This document shows positions 39,653 through 48,687 of a stretch of 64,000 nucleotides of DNA, piece by piece. The number at the start of each line of letters is the position of its first letter. Position 1 is the first letter of the stretch. The stretch covers positions 40,095 through 104,094 of the forward strand of contig JABFQZ010000020.1 of assembly GCA_013141435.1 (NCBI GenBank), given 5' to 3'. The notes under the pieces were generated by a model that worked only from the letters and a program-made list of their open reading frames with translations, ran no database searches and was not told the origin of the DNA. This DNA comes from Ferruginibacter sp. GTDB taxonomy: Bacteria; Bacteroidota; Bacteroidia; Chitinophagales; Chitinophagaceae. The position numbers and the translations under genes are program-made.

Positions 39653-40462
39653 ATGTACAATTTATTAAAAGGAAAAAAAGGAATAATTTTTGGTGCATTA
39701 GATGAAAAATCTATAGCATGGATTACGGCACTTAAATGCCATGAAGAAGGTGCCGAAATTGTATTAAGTAATGCACCTGTAGCTATGCGCATGGGCGAAA
39801 TAAATAAATTAGCTGCACAAATAAATGCACCTGTAATAGGCTGCGATGTAAGCAATGCCGAAGATGTAGAAAATCTTATTGTAAAAACAATGGAGCATTT
39901 TGGTGGAGGTTTCGATTTTATTTTACACTCTATAGGAATGAGCATAAATGTGCGTAAAGGCAAACATTATACTGAAATAGATTATGTACACAACCTAAAA
40001 ACCTACGAAATAAGTAGTATGAGCTTGCACCGAGTACTTGCAACTTGTATGAAACATGATGCACTTAACGAATGGGCAAGTGTGGTAGCTTTAACATATA
40101 TTGCTGCACAACGTATTTTTCCGGATTATAGCGAAATGGCCGATGCAAAAGCATTGTTGGAAAGTGTAGCTCGTAGTTTTGGGTATCATTATGGAGTAAA
40201 AAAACATGTAAGAGTAAATACGATTTCGCAATCGCCTACACGTACTACTGCAGGTAGTGGTGTAAAGGGTTTTGATGGGTTTGTAACTTATGCCGAAAAA
40301 ATGAGCCCACTTGGCAATGCAAGTGCCGAAGCTTGTGGTAACTATTGTGTATCGTTGTTTAGTGATCTTACTAAAATGGTTACTATGCAAAATTTATTTC
40401 ATGATGGTGGTTTTTCAAATACAGGTGTAACCCAAGCTGTAATAGAGCAAATGGAAAAATAA
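39653..40462 (+). CDS. fabI: enoyl-[acyl-carrier-protein] reductase
   Basis: MYNLLKGKKGIIFGALDEKSIAWITALKCHEEGAEIVLSNAP, HSIGMSINVRKGKHYTE, YSEMADAK active-site spacing. Confidence 0.95.
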   Translation: MYNLLKGKKGIIFGALDEKSIAWITALKCHEEGAEIVLSNAPVAMRMGEINKLAAQINAPVIGCDVSNAEDVENLIVKTMEHFGGGFDFILHSIGMSINVRKGKHYTEIDYVHNLKTYEISSMSLHRVLATCMKHDALNEWASVVALTYIAAQRIFPDYSEMADAKALLESVARSFGYHYGVKKHVRVNTISQSPTRTTAGSGVKGFDGFVTYAEKMSPLGNASAEACGNYCVSLFSDLTKMVTMQNLFHDGGFSNTGVTQAVIEQMEK

Positions 40463-40485
40463 TATTTGTAGAAAATATTTGAAAA

Positions 40486-40522
40486 ATATCGATGCCAACT
40501 TTTTAAAAGTTGGCATCGATAT
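40486..40522 (-). terminator. Hairpin between convergent fabI and response regulator genes; likely terminator for the minus strand
   Basis: 14-bp perfect stem ATATCGATGCCAAC/GTTGGCATCGATAT; T tract follows on the minus strand. Confidence 0.7.
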
Positions 40523-40548
40523 GTATGGAATAAGTTGGCTTCTTTTTA

Positions 40549-41238
40549 TTATTCTTTCACACTAAATTTAAACCCAATGCCGTGTAAGTTTTCTATAACA
40601 ATGTTTTCATCTTTGCACAATATCTTTCTAAGTCGAGAAATAAATACATCTAAACTTCGTCCCATAAAATAATCATCGTTGCCCCAAAGTGTTTTTAATA
40701 TATCTTCTCTTTTCAAAACCTTTTGAGGGTTTTGTATAAATAGTTTTAGTAACTCGGCTTCACGTAGGGTAAGTGTAGCTTTTTCGTTTTCATAAATTAT
40801 TTCATAATTATTGGTATCAAATTGGTATTTGCCTACATGGTAAATTTTATTTTTACTTGTATTTTTTTTACTACGCTGCAAAAATATTTCTATTTTTAAA
40901 ACCAACTCTTCTATACTAAATGGCTTTACCAAATAATCGTCGGCACCAAGTTTTAGGCCTTTTATTTTGTCTTCTTTTAAGGTTTTTGCCGATAAAAATA
41001 TAATAGGTATTTCGTTGTTAAATTGTCTTATTACTTGAGCTATTTCAAAGCCATCTTTTTTTGGAACCATAATATCTAATATGCAAATATCATATTCTTG
41101 ACTTTCAAAATTATGTAATGCTGTTGCACCATCGGCAAAATGGTGCACTTGGTAATTGTTTATTTCCAAACTATCTTTTGTAAGGTAGGCAAGGGTTTCG
41201 TCGTCTTCTACATATAATACTTTGTATTGCTTAGTCAT
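40549..41238 (-). CDS. OmpR-family response regulator
   Basis: Receiver YKVLYVEDDETLAYL..DICILDIMVPKKDGFE, winged helix LTLREAELLKLFIQNPQKVLKREDILKTLWGNDDYFMGRSLDVFISRLRKIL. Confidence 0.95.
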   Translation of the reverse strand: MTKQYKVLYVEDDETLAYLTKDSLEINNYQVHHFADGATALHNFESQEYDICILDIMVPKKDGFEIAQVIRQFNNEIPIIFLSAKTLKEDKIKGLKLGADDYLVKPFSIEELVLKIEIFLQRSKKNTSKNKIYHVGKYQFDTNNYEIIYENEKATLTLREAELLKLFIQNPQKVLKREDILKTLWGNDDYFMGRSLDVFISRLRKILCKDENIVIENLHGIGFKFSVKE

Positions 41239-42496
41239 GTGTTGGTATTAATATTTTTATGGTAGTACCTTCTTGTATTTTACTATGTAATGTAATATTC
41301 CAATTATGTTCTTTGCAAATTCTTTTTACATAAAAAAGCCCTAAGCCAAAGCCATTTACCTCATTACTTTTTATATTTTTTATTCTGTAAAATTTTTCAA
41401 ATATATGTTGTTGTTCTTTTATTGGTATTCCTATTCCATTATCAGTAAAAATTAATTGCACAAACTTTTTTTGCTTTTCTATCTTAATTAAAATAATCGG
41501 ATTTGTACTTGCATATTTTGCTGCATTATCTAATAAATTATAAACCAGGTTAGAAAAATGAAATTCATCGGCAAAAATAGATACATCAGCATTGTTATTT
41601 ATTTTTATAACTGCATTTGGGTATTTAAGTAAAATGTTATCTACCACTAATTGTACAGAATTTACAACATGTATACTAGTTTTTTGAAGGCTTATTTTAT
41701 TGTTATCAGCTTTTGCAAGGTTTAATATTTTTTCTACATGGTTGTTAAGTTTTACTGCTTGTTGGGTTATGAGTTCGGTATATTTTTTTAGTTTATCATT
41801 TAGTAAAATTGGCTCTTGCTTATCCAAAAAATTAGAGGCAATAAGTATAGAAGATATTGGTGTTTTAAACTCATGGGTCATGTTATTAATAAAATCATTT
41901 TGCAGCTCGGAGTATTTTTTTTGCTGTAAAATGGTAAAGGCAGAATATCCATACAGCATAAGTACAATGAGCATTACAAGCGAAAATATTATCCAAATAT
42001 GTAGTGCTTTGTATATGTATTTATCTAAATTAGGGAAATGTACGGCAAAATAATATGCCATTCCATTTTTTGCAAGCGCAAAGTTTGTTTTATTTTTTTT
42101 ACTGTTATTTTCTTCCGAAATGTATTTGCCATATTTCATACATTCTTTTGTACAGTCGTAATAACCGTATTCAAAATCGGCACCAATGTCAAATTTTTCA
42201 AATTCATTTTTTAGGTAATAATCTAAAGATGCTTCTTCAAATTTGCTATTTACATTTACAACATAATAATTATTGCTTTTTTTTTCGATAGGGTTTGTTT
42301 GTGGTAATGCAGTATTGCTTTCTACATTTAACTTGCCCGATACTTCTAATAAAGCAACATGTACTTTTTGGGCAAATTTTTTTTCTTCGTAGTTGTATGC
42401 TTGGCGTAGCAATAAAAATTGCAAAATCATAATGCCTACAATTACAATAAAGCCAAGCCACAGAGCAATATTTAGTTTTTTTATTTTCATGTGCAA
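41231..42496 (-). CDS. two-component sensor histidine kinase
   Basis: Two TM helices, FINNMTHEFKTPISSILIASNFL H-box, DNGIGIPIKEQQHIFEKFYRI, GFGLGLFYVKRI; overlaps RR start. Confidence 0.95.
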   Translation of the reverse strand: MHMKIKKLNIALWLGFIVIVGIMILQFLLLRQAYNYEEKKFAQKVHVALLEVSGKLNVESNTALPQTNPIEKKSNNYYVVNVNSKFEEASLDYYLKNEFEKFDIGADFEYGYYDCTKECMKYGKYISEENNSKKNKTNFALAKNGMAYYFAVHFPNLDKYIYKALHIWIIFSLVMLIVLMLYGYSAFTILQQKKYSELQNDFINNMTHEFKTPISSILIASNFLDKQEPILLNDKLKKYTELITQQAVKLNNHVEKILNLAKADNNKISLQKTSIHVVNSVQLVVDNILLKYPNAVIKINNNADVSIFADEFHFSNLVYNLLDNAAKYASTNPIILIKIEKQKKFVQLIFTDNGIGIPIKEQQHIFEKFYRIKNIKSNEVNGFGLGLFYVKRICKEHNWNITLHSKIQEGTTIKILIPTHD

Positions 42497-42543
42497 TACA
42501 AGGTTACTATAAAATGTATTGAAATCTTAATGCATTTAATTTT

Positions 42544-42606
42544 CATTAACAAACATTGGGCAATCGTTAACAACTATTCGGTTATCGTTAACAGCTATAA
42601 AAACAC
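42544..42606. promoter_or_regulatory. Three direct repeats at 21-bp spacing (candidate response-regulator binding site)
   Basis: CATTAACA (42544), CGTTAACA (42565), CGTTAACA (42586), exact 21-bp register. Confidence 0.6.
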
Positions 42607-42685
42607 TAGGGGTTTACTTTTACATTGTTAATTACTTGCAAGGTAAAACACAAATATTTTTTATACACTTTTAAAAACAACTATT

Positions 42686-43093
42686 ATGAAATTAGTAAAA
42701 TTATTTTCTCTTTTGGCTTTAGTTTTAACTTTTATGTCTTTTACTGCAAAAGATAATTTACCAAAAAGCAAATTTTATTCTGCGTATTTTAATAATTCTA
42801 TTTCTTGGAAAACAGATGTGATAGACTTAGGAGAAATACCAGTTGGAAAACCTGTAACTATTGAATTTGAATTTACGAACAATAGTAAAGCTGAAGTAAT
42901 TGTAACCGATGCAAAAGCTAGCTGCGGTTGTACCGTAGCTGATTATCCTAAGCAACCTATTGCTGCTGGCAAAACTGCAAAAATATCTGCTACATATAAT
43001 GCAGCAACTGCAGGTGCTTTTAGTAAAAATGTAACCGTAAGTTTTGCTAATGAAGAATCGAAAGTACTTAGTTTTAAAGGCACTGTAAAATAG
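42686..43093 (+). CDS. DUF1573 domain-containing exported protein
   Basis: DLGEIPVGKPVTIEFEFTNNSKAEVIVTDAKASCGCTVADYPKQPIAAGKTAKISATYN. Confidence 0.92.
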   Translation: MKLVKLFSLLALVLTFMSFTAKDNLPKSKFYSAYFNNSISWKTDVIDLGEIPVGKPVTIEFEFTNNSKAEVIVTDAKASCGCTVADYPKQPIAAGKTAKISATYNAATAGAFSKNVTVSFANEESKVLSFKGTVK

Positions 43094-43118
43094 TAACTTT
43101 ATTTATACAGTAATTTAA

Positions 43119-43148
43119 AAGCCAATGCAAATTTGCATTGGCTTTTTT
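43119..43148 (+). terminator. Rho-independent terminator
   Basis: Perfect 13-bp palindrome AAGCCAATGCAAA/TTTGCATTGGCTT with T tract. Confidence 0.85.
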
Positions 43149-43177
43149 GTATTAAGCAAAATAATTATTTTTACAAT

Positions 43178-43660
43178 ATGTATAGAAAAGCTACCGAAAA
43201 TGATTTTGAATTTATTTATGCATTATTTATGCATCCTACAATAAACCCACATTTGTTGTATGAAAATATGAGTGAGCAAGACTTTAAACCAATTTTTGAA
43301 GACTTACTTAATAAAGAAATATTGTATGTTTTTGAAATCGAAGAAAAGCCTGTAGGCATGTTTAAACTTATACGCCACACTTATAGAAGTGCGCATGTAG
43401 CATACTTAGGAAGTTTTGCTATACACCCAAATTATATTGGAAATGGCTTTGGTACAAAAATGCTTAAAGTTATTATTGCATTTGCAAAAGATATTGGCAT
43501 TAAAAGATTAGAGCTAAGTGCTGGTGTAAGAAATGAAAAGGCAATTTTGCTTTATGAAAAATGTGGGTTTGAAAAGGAAGGAGTATTAAGGAATCTTACT
43601 TATTTTGAAAGTGAAAAGATGTTTATAGATGAAGTAATGATGAGTTATATAATAGAGTAA
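43178..43660 (+). CDS. GNAT family N-acetyltransferase
   Basis: MYRKATENDFEFIYALF, FAIHPNYIGNGFGTKMLKVIIAFAKDIGIKRLELSAGVRNEKAILLYEKCGFEKEGVL. ORF track starts at 43133, inside the terminator; 43178 is preferred. Confidence 0.92.
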   Translation: MYRKATENDFEFIYALFMHPTINPHLLYENMSEQDFKPIFEDLLNKEILYVFEIEEKPVGMFKLIRHTYRSAHVAYLGSFAIHPNYIGNGFGTKMLKVIIAFAKDIGIKRLELSAGVRNEKAILLYEKCGFEKEGVLRNLTYFESEKMFIDEVMMSYIIE

Positions 43661-43724
43661 TATTAGATAAAGTAATTTTTTTGTAATAGGCTAAAAATGC
43701 TAATTGTAAGTATAAAGTTAAATA

Positions 43725-43793
43725 AATACGCCTGATTGGAGGGGAAAGCCCACAGGGAGGAACGACCGAGGACTTGTACCAAAAAGCAGGGCT
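43725..43793 (-). repeat. Dispersed intergenic repeat, copy D
   Basis: Minus strand GCCCTGCTTTTTGGTACAAGTCCTCGGTCGTTCCTCCCTGTGGGCTTTCCCCTCCAATCAGGCGTATT aligns with copy B. Confidence 0.7.
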
Positions 43794-43898
43794 AAAGATG
43801 ATTTATACACAACTGCTGGCGTACAACTGTTTAATAATCAATTAGTTTAGATAAGGAATAATTATTTTGTGTAGAAAATTTTAATAAAGTAAAAATAG

Positions 43899-43931
43899 TT
43901 GACAATTTTAAAGGATAAAGTTGTACTTTTG
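43899..43931 (+). promoter_or_regulatory. Bacteroidota-type promoter for rplU-rpmA
   Basis: TTG (43899-43901), 22-nt gap, TACTTTTG (43924-43931). Confidence 0.7.
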
Positions 43932-43953
43932 CAGTCCTAAATTTGGATTAGAT

Positions 43954-44259
43954 ATGTTAGCAATTGTAAAAATAGCTGGTCAGCAATTTAAAGTAAAAGC
44001 AGGTGACCGCTTATATGTACCTCATATTGAGGGCAAAACTGGAGATTCGGTAGAGTTTTCGGATGTATTATTTACTAGTAATGGCGATGCCATTGTAAGT
44101 GGTGCAAATGTAAAAGCTGTGGTAACCGCAGAAATTTTAAACGACCTTGTAAAAGGCGAAAAAGTAATAGCGTTTAAAATGAAAAGAAGAAAAGGTTTCC
44201 GTAAAAAGCACGGACATCGTACTCAGTACACACATTTAAAAGTAACTGCAATAGCATAA
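43954..44259 (+). CDS. rplU: 50S ribosomal protein L21
   Basis: MLAIVKIAGQQFKVKAGDRLYVP..KMKRRKGFRKKHGHRTQYTHLKVTAI. Confidence 0.97.
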   Translation: MLAIVKIAGQQFKVKAGDRLYVPHIEGKTGDSVEFSDVLFTSNGDAIVSGANVKAVVTAEILNDLVKGEKVIAFKMKRRKGFRKKHGHRTQYTHLKVTAIA

Positions 44260-44350
44260 TAAAAAGTTATAAGTTAAAAGTTGGTATCTAAATATACTAA
44301 ATGTATTTAAAATTTAAAACTTAAAAGCTAAAACTCAAAAAGTATAAAAC

Positions 44351-44617
44351 ATGGCACATAAGAAAGGTGAAGGTTCCGTAAAAAACGGTAGAGATTCACA
44401 AGCAAAAAGATTAGGTGTAAAAATATTTGGTGGCCAAGCTGCAATTGCAGGCAACATTATTATTCGCCAAAGAGGTACACAATACCACCCTGGTAAAAAT
44501 GTTGGTCTTGGAAAGGACTTTACAATTTTTGCAATGACTGATGGGTTGGTAGAATTTAGAAAAACAAAAGGCGATAAAACTTTTGTTTCGGTTGCTGCTA
44601 TAGAAGCTACTGCATAG
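44351..44617 (+). CDS. rpmA: 50S ribosomal protein L27
   Basis: [61 protein letters not shown]. Confidence 0.98.
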   Translation: MAHKKGEGSVKNGRDSQAKRLGVKIFGGQAAIAGNIIIRQRGTQYHPGKNVGLGKDFTIFAMTDGLVEFRKTKGDKTFVSVAAIEATA

Positions 44618-44698
44618 TTTTTTTGAAATTTATTTTGGTAATTAAGAAAATGTATTTATTTTTAATCTTTATTACTAACCATAATTAAATTCAAACAA

Positions 44699-44974
44699 AT
44701 GGCAACAGCAAAAAAAGCAGCTCCAAAAAAAGCTGCAGCAAAAAAAGCAGCACCTGCAAAGAAGGCAGCTCCTGCAAAAAAAGCAGCTCCTAAAAAAGCA
44801 GCACCAGTAAAAAAAGCAGCACCTGCTAAAAAAGCAGCACCAGTAAAAAAAGCAGCACCTGCTAAAAAAGCAGCTCCTGCAAAAAAAGCGGCTCCTAAAA
44901 AAGCAGCTCCTGCAAAAAAAGCAGCTCCTAAAAAAGCGGCTCCTGCAAAAAAAGCAGCTCCAAAAAAGAAATAA
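44699..44974 (+). CDS. histone H1-like Lys/Ala/Pro-repeat protein
   Basis: 91 aa consisting almost entirely of [AP]KKAAP repeats; follows rpmA and has its own terminator. Confidence 0.8.
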   Translation: MATAKKAAPKKAAAKKAAPAKKAAPAKKAAPKKAAPVKKAAPAKKAAPVKKAAPAKKAAPAKKAAPKKAAPAKKAAPKKAAPAKKAAPKKK

Positions 44975-45000
44975 TAAAGCATAGCTTTAAAGTTTAAAAA

Positions 45001-45032
45001 AAAGTCTCAATATTATTGAGACTTTTTTTATG
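45001..45032 (+). terminator. Rho-independent terminator
   Basis: AAAGTCTCAA-TATTA-TTGAGACTTT followed by TTTT. Confidence 0.88.
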
Positions 45033-45330
45033 ATACACTTTTTTATGATATCATGGTATTATATATATATTCATAAAATAATTTTTTCGATTTTTTAATG
45101 CCATTCTTTTTTATTATTGTTTTTTTCTAATACAAACAATAATAATTATCACAGAGTCTTTGGAAGTTTATTAATAATTAGTATTGGTAAAATCTATTAA
45201 AAAAATAGAATAGTTTTTGATTTAAAAAATAATAGGGACATTTGTAAAATACACTTATATATTGATGAATTTATTTGCAAATTTTTTAGTGAGAGACATG
45301 TACAATCATCATCATAAAAATTAAATAACA

Positions 45331-45876
45331 ATGGAAGACAATCAAATGAATTTAGGTATAGGTACAAGGTTGCAACATACCATGCATGGGCAAGGGGTAA
45401 TTGTAGGTGTACGTTATGCTACTTACTTAATATCATTTATAGATTTTGGTATTAAAGAAATAGAAAAAAACGATACAAAGCTAGAAAATATAATTGCCGA
45501 AAATGTAACTGTAGAAGTAGAAACTACTGCCGAAGTTGAAAAATCGTTGTTGCAAATATTACGCCAATGGAGTGATGTAAGCGAAGTAGTACCACTTGGC
45601 GATAAATGGAATGGTGGCACAATACTTTTACAAACTGCCGATAAAACTTTAAAACCAAAAGAAATTTCGATAGATGATTTTTTTCATAAAATTGTAATGC
45701 TTAGAGATAGATTACGAGTATTGGAACAAAATATAAATAGCCACAAAAAATTATCTGATGAGGATAAAGTAAACATTCAACAATACATTACAAGATGTTA
45801 CGGATCGTTAACAACTTTTAATGTATTGTTTAAAAACAAAGAGCAATGGTTTGTTGGTGATAAAGCCTCTAGTTAA
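45331..45876 (+). CDS. hypothetical protein
   Basis: 181-aa ORF, soluble, MEDNQMNLGIGTRLQHTMHGQGVIVGVRYATYLISFIDFGIKEIEKND. Confidence 0.7.
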   Translation: MEDNQMNLGIGTRLQHTMHGQGVIVGVRYATYLISFIDFGIKEIEKNDTKLENIIAENVTVEVETTAEVEKSLLQILRQWSDVSEVVPLGDKWNGGTILLQTADKTLKPKEISIDDFFHKIVMLRDRLRVLEQNINSHKKLSDEDKVNIQQYITRCYGSLTTFNVLFKNKEQWFVGDKASS

Positions 45877-46091
45877 AAAGTACTAATGGGGACACTAAAA
45901 ATACAAAGTCAAATTTTACCGCAAAGAGCACAAAGAAAATTCATACAAAGAAATACTCCTCATTGTAGACTTTGTAGTTTACAAACTTAATTTTTAGAGA
46001 TGCCTTAATAAAATATATCGTAACAAAATTCTAATAAAATCAAAAATTAGCTAAAGCAATTAAGTACAATTTATTGGTGGCTACAAATAAA

Positions 46092-46583
46092 ATGAAAATG
46101 AAAAAAATATACATTCTATTATTGCTTGGTATTTGTTTGGATACAAACGCACAAGAAAAAAAATTGTATGATGTAGCCGCAAATGCTGAGAAAGATATAG
46201 CTTTGGCAATAAAAAAAGCAAAAGCACAAAACAAATTTGTGCTAATACAAGCTGGTGGAAATTGGTGCAGTTGGTGTATAGAGTTTGCTAGGTTTGCTAA
46301 AGCAGATGTAAAAATAGATTCGGTAATAAATTCGGCATTTATACTATACCATTTAAACTATAGTAAAGAAAATGAAAACAAAGCTATGTTTGCAAAACTT
46401 GGTTACCCACAACGTTTTGGCTATCCAGTATTTATTATTTTAAATAACAAAGGTGAACGAATACATACACAAGCAAGCGAATATTTAGAAGATGGTAAAA
46501 AAAGTTATGACCAGCAAAAAGTTCAATTTTTTTTAGAAATGTGGAGCCCAAGAGTATTACAGCCGAAAATATGGGGTAATTAA
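46092..46583 (+). CDS. exported thioredoxin-fold protein
   Basis: Signal peptide; FVLIQAGGNWCSWCIEFARFAKADVKIDSVIN with CSWC motif. Likely start is MKMKKIYILLLLG. Confidence 0.85.
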   Translation: MKMKKIYILLLLGICLDTNAQEKKLYDVAANAEKDIALAIKKAKAQNKFVLIQAGGNWCSWCIEFARFAKADVKIDSVINSAFILYHLNYSKENENKAMFAKLGYPQRFGYPVFIILNNKGERIHTQASEYLEDGKKSYDQQKVQFFLEMWSPRVLQPKIWGN

Positions 46584-46604
46584 ATTTTTAATAATATATA
46601 AATC

Positions 46605-46637
46605 AAAGGAAGCAATTTGTATAAAATTGCTTCCTTT
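46605..46637. terminator. Hairpin between convergent genes, likely bidirectional terminator
   Basis: 14-bp perfect stem AAAGGAAGCAATTT-GTATA-AAATTGCTTCCTTT. Confidence 0.8.
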
Positions 46638-46654
46638 AGGATGAAAATATTCAA

Positions 46655-47476
46655 TTAGTCATGCATACATAATATTAGCACATTGGTATGGTATAACAGC
46701 TCTTTTGTTTGGCTACGTTTAAATAATTTATCCATTAAATTATGTTTTTTAGGAATAACAACTAACCAATCTAATTCTTCTTGTTTTGCAAACCAATTTA
46801 TGCCTTCACTTATTTCTTCGGCATATACAGTGCGATAATTGGGGTTCAAATCTTTTATTAAAATATCTAAAATACTAGATTCAGAAATTTTTTCATTATC
46901 AAGCACTTTATCGTTTGACACATTTATTACAAATAAATTGGCATTAAAATCTTTAACTATTTTTTTTAACAAAGCAAGCGGTGTAGTTTCTATAATTTTT
47001 TTATAATCGCATGCAAATCCAATTTTGCGAATAGGCGCAAACGTAGCTTTGGTTGGCACAACTAAAATGGGTACTTTTAAGTGCTCTATTGCACTTATTG
47101 TATTACTGCCAACTACCAGTTTTGTAAGTGCACTTTTTCCAGATAAACCCATTACTATTAAATCTGGTTTTAATTCATTGCAAAAATTAGCCAAGCCATT
47201 TTGTAAATCTATATTTTCTATTCTTGTAAAAATATTTACAGATGTACGTATTTTATTTTCTATTCTAATTTTAAATTCATCTAATTCAAACTCGGTAGCA
47301 TTTAATAAATCGGCAGGAGTAATTGCCGAAAATCCAATTTCGGTATAAGGTGCTATTAACTGATACGAATGGTACAACCATAAATCAGCTTTATAAAATT
47401 CGGCTAATTGGACAGCAAATATTGCTGCATTTTCGGCAGTAGTAGAAAAATCTACAGGTACTAGTATACGTTTCAT
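46655..47476 (-). CDS. universal stress protein (UspA) family, tandem domain
   Basis: MKRILVPVDFSTTAENAAIFAVQLAEFYKADLWLYHSY; DLIVMGLSGKSALTKLVVGSNTISAIEHLKVPILVVP. Confidence 0.92.
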   Translation of the reverse strand: MKRILVPVDFSTTAENAAIFAVQLAEFYKADLWLYHSYQLIAPYTEIGFSAITPADLLNATEFELDEFKIRIENKIRTSVNIFTRIENIDLQNGLANFCNELKPDLIVMGLSGKSALTKLVVGSNTISAIEHLKVPILVVPTKATFAPIRKIGFACDYKKIIETTPLALLKKIVKDFNANLFVINVSNDKVLDNEKISESSILDILIKDLNPNYRTVYAEEISEGINWFAKQEELDWLVVIPKKHNLMDKLFKRSQTKELLYHTNVLILCMHD

Positions 47477-47848
47477 ATCTTCTATTTTTTTGGTTAATAA
47501 ATTGGTTTAATCAATAATATTTTTTATTAGAATTATCTTGATTAGTACAGTTTTTCAATTTTATTATTACTAGCTGTCTTTTTAATAATCAAATTTCTGA
47601 TTTAAGCATTGTTTAAAGTATGATTGTAATTAGTGTAACAACTAATATTAATCATAGATATATATATTGTTTTGCAATTTGGTGATATATAGAAAACCAA
47701 ATAAGTATGTCGAAATCTAACTACAAATAACTTACAATCAATAAATTACAAACCGTATTTTTACTATATTTTTTACTGTTTAGGTTACAAATTGTAATAA
47801 AAATTTTACTTTACCGTTTAAAACTAGATAATATTAAAAAATTCAATT

Positions 47849-48352
47849 ATGGCATTGCCTGATTATAAAGATCTAGATTCGTTTTGCTGGAAAATGATGA
47901 ATCCTATTTTGTTTCGTATTTACTTAATTATAAAATTGCCAAGCGCATATTTTTGTGGAGTAAGATTACTATACCTCAACGAAAACAAATGCGTAGCAAC
48001 AGTACCTTACAAATGGTTTTCAAAAAATCCTTTTGGAAGTACCTATTTTGCTTGTTTGGCTATGGCTGCAGAAATGAGTACTGGCGTATTAGCACTTGCT
48101 CATACTTACAAAAAAAATCCTAGGGTAAGTATGCTTGTAACCAGAGTAGAAGGCAATTTTATGAAAAAAGCTACAGGAAGAACATTGTTTATGTGTGATG
48201 ATGGAAGCAGAATAGAAGATGCAGTAAATACAGCTTTAGCATCGGGTAAGAGTATTACATTAAACACCTATTCTTACGGCGAAGATAAAAATGGGGTAAG
48301 AATTGCAGAGTTTCGTATAACTTGGTCATTTATGGCAATAACAAAAAAATAG
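47849..48352 (+). CDS. DUF4442 / hotdog-fold (PaaI-like thioesterase) protein
   Basis: CVATVPYKWFSKNPFGSTYFACLAMAAEMSTGVLALAH. Confidence 0.8.
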   Translation: MALPDYKDLDSFCWKMMNPILFRIYLIIKLPSAYFCGVRLLYLNENKCVATVPYKWFSKNPFGSTYFACLAMAAEMSTGVLALAHTYKKNPRVSMLVTRVEGNFMKKATGRTLFMCDDGSRIEDAVNTALASGKSITLNTYSYGEDKNGVRIAEFRITWSFMAITKK

Positions 48353-48687
48353 CTATTTTTTAATCTTTTCCTTCATTATAAAAATTACTAGATTATACTT
48401 TTTTTATTTTATAAAGCAAACAATTTATAGTAGTTAGACCAAAGTAAAAATTTACTTATCTTTAGCTGGAATGTTGCTAAACACTGCAATGTAAGTATAA
48501 ATATATTTTAGATAGTATGATACCTTTAACCATTCAAGGAAATAGAATTTAGATTAAATGTACTCTTATTTTATGTGCTTGTTTTTATTTCTGTAAATTG
48601 CATTTCAATATATTAAAAAGGCAACTATTTTTAAAATAAAATTATACCTTATTTTATTGTCTTTTACTAAATAAGAATTGAAATTTT

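Noticed and set aside
43725-43826. Considered RNase P RNA, SRP RNA or a self-cleaving ribozyme for the GC-rich block upstream of rplU
   Set aside because: No conserved cores (for example no CUGANGA for hammerhead, no GGAAGGAAGCAGC for SRP); similarity to the repeat at 16974-17047 explains it better.
44662-44982. 106-aa minus-strand ORF rich in Ala, Gly and Phe (AFFAGAAFLGAAF)
   Set aside because: Exact antisense of the KKAAP-repeat gene; the repeat makes an open frame on the opposite strand with no promoter or family resemblance.
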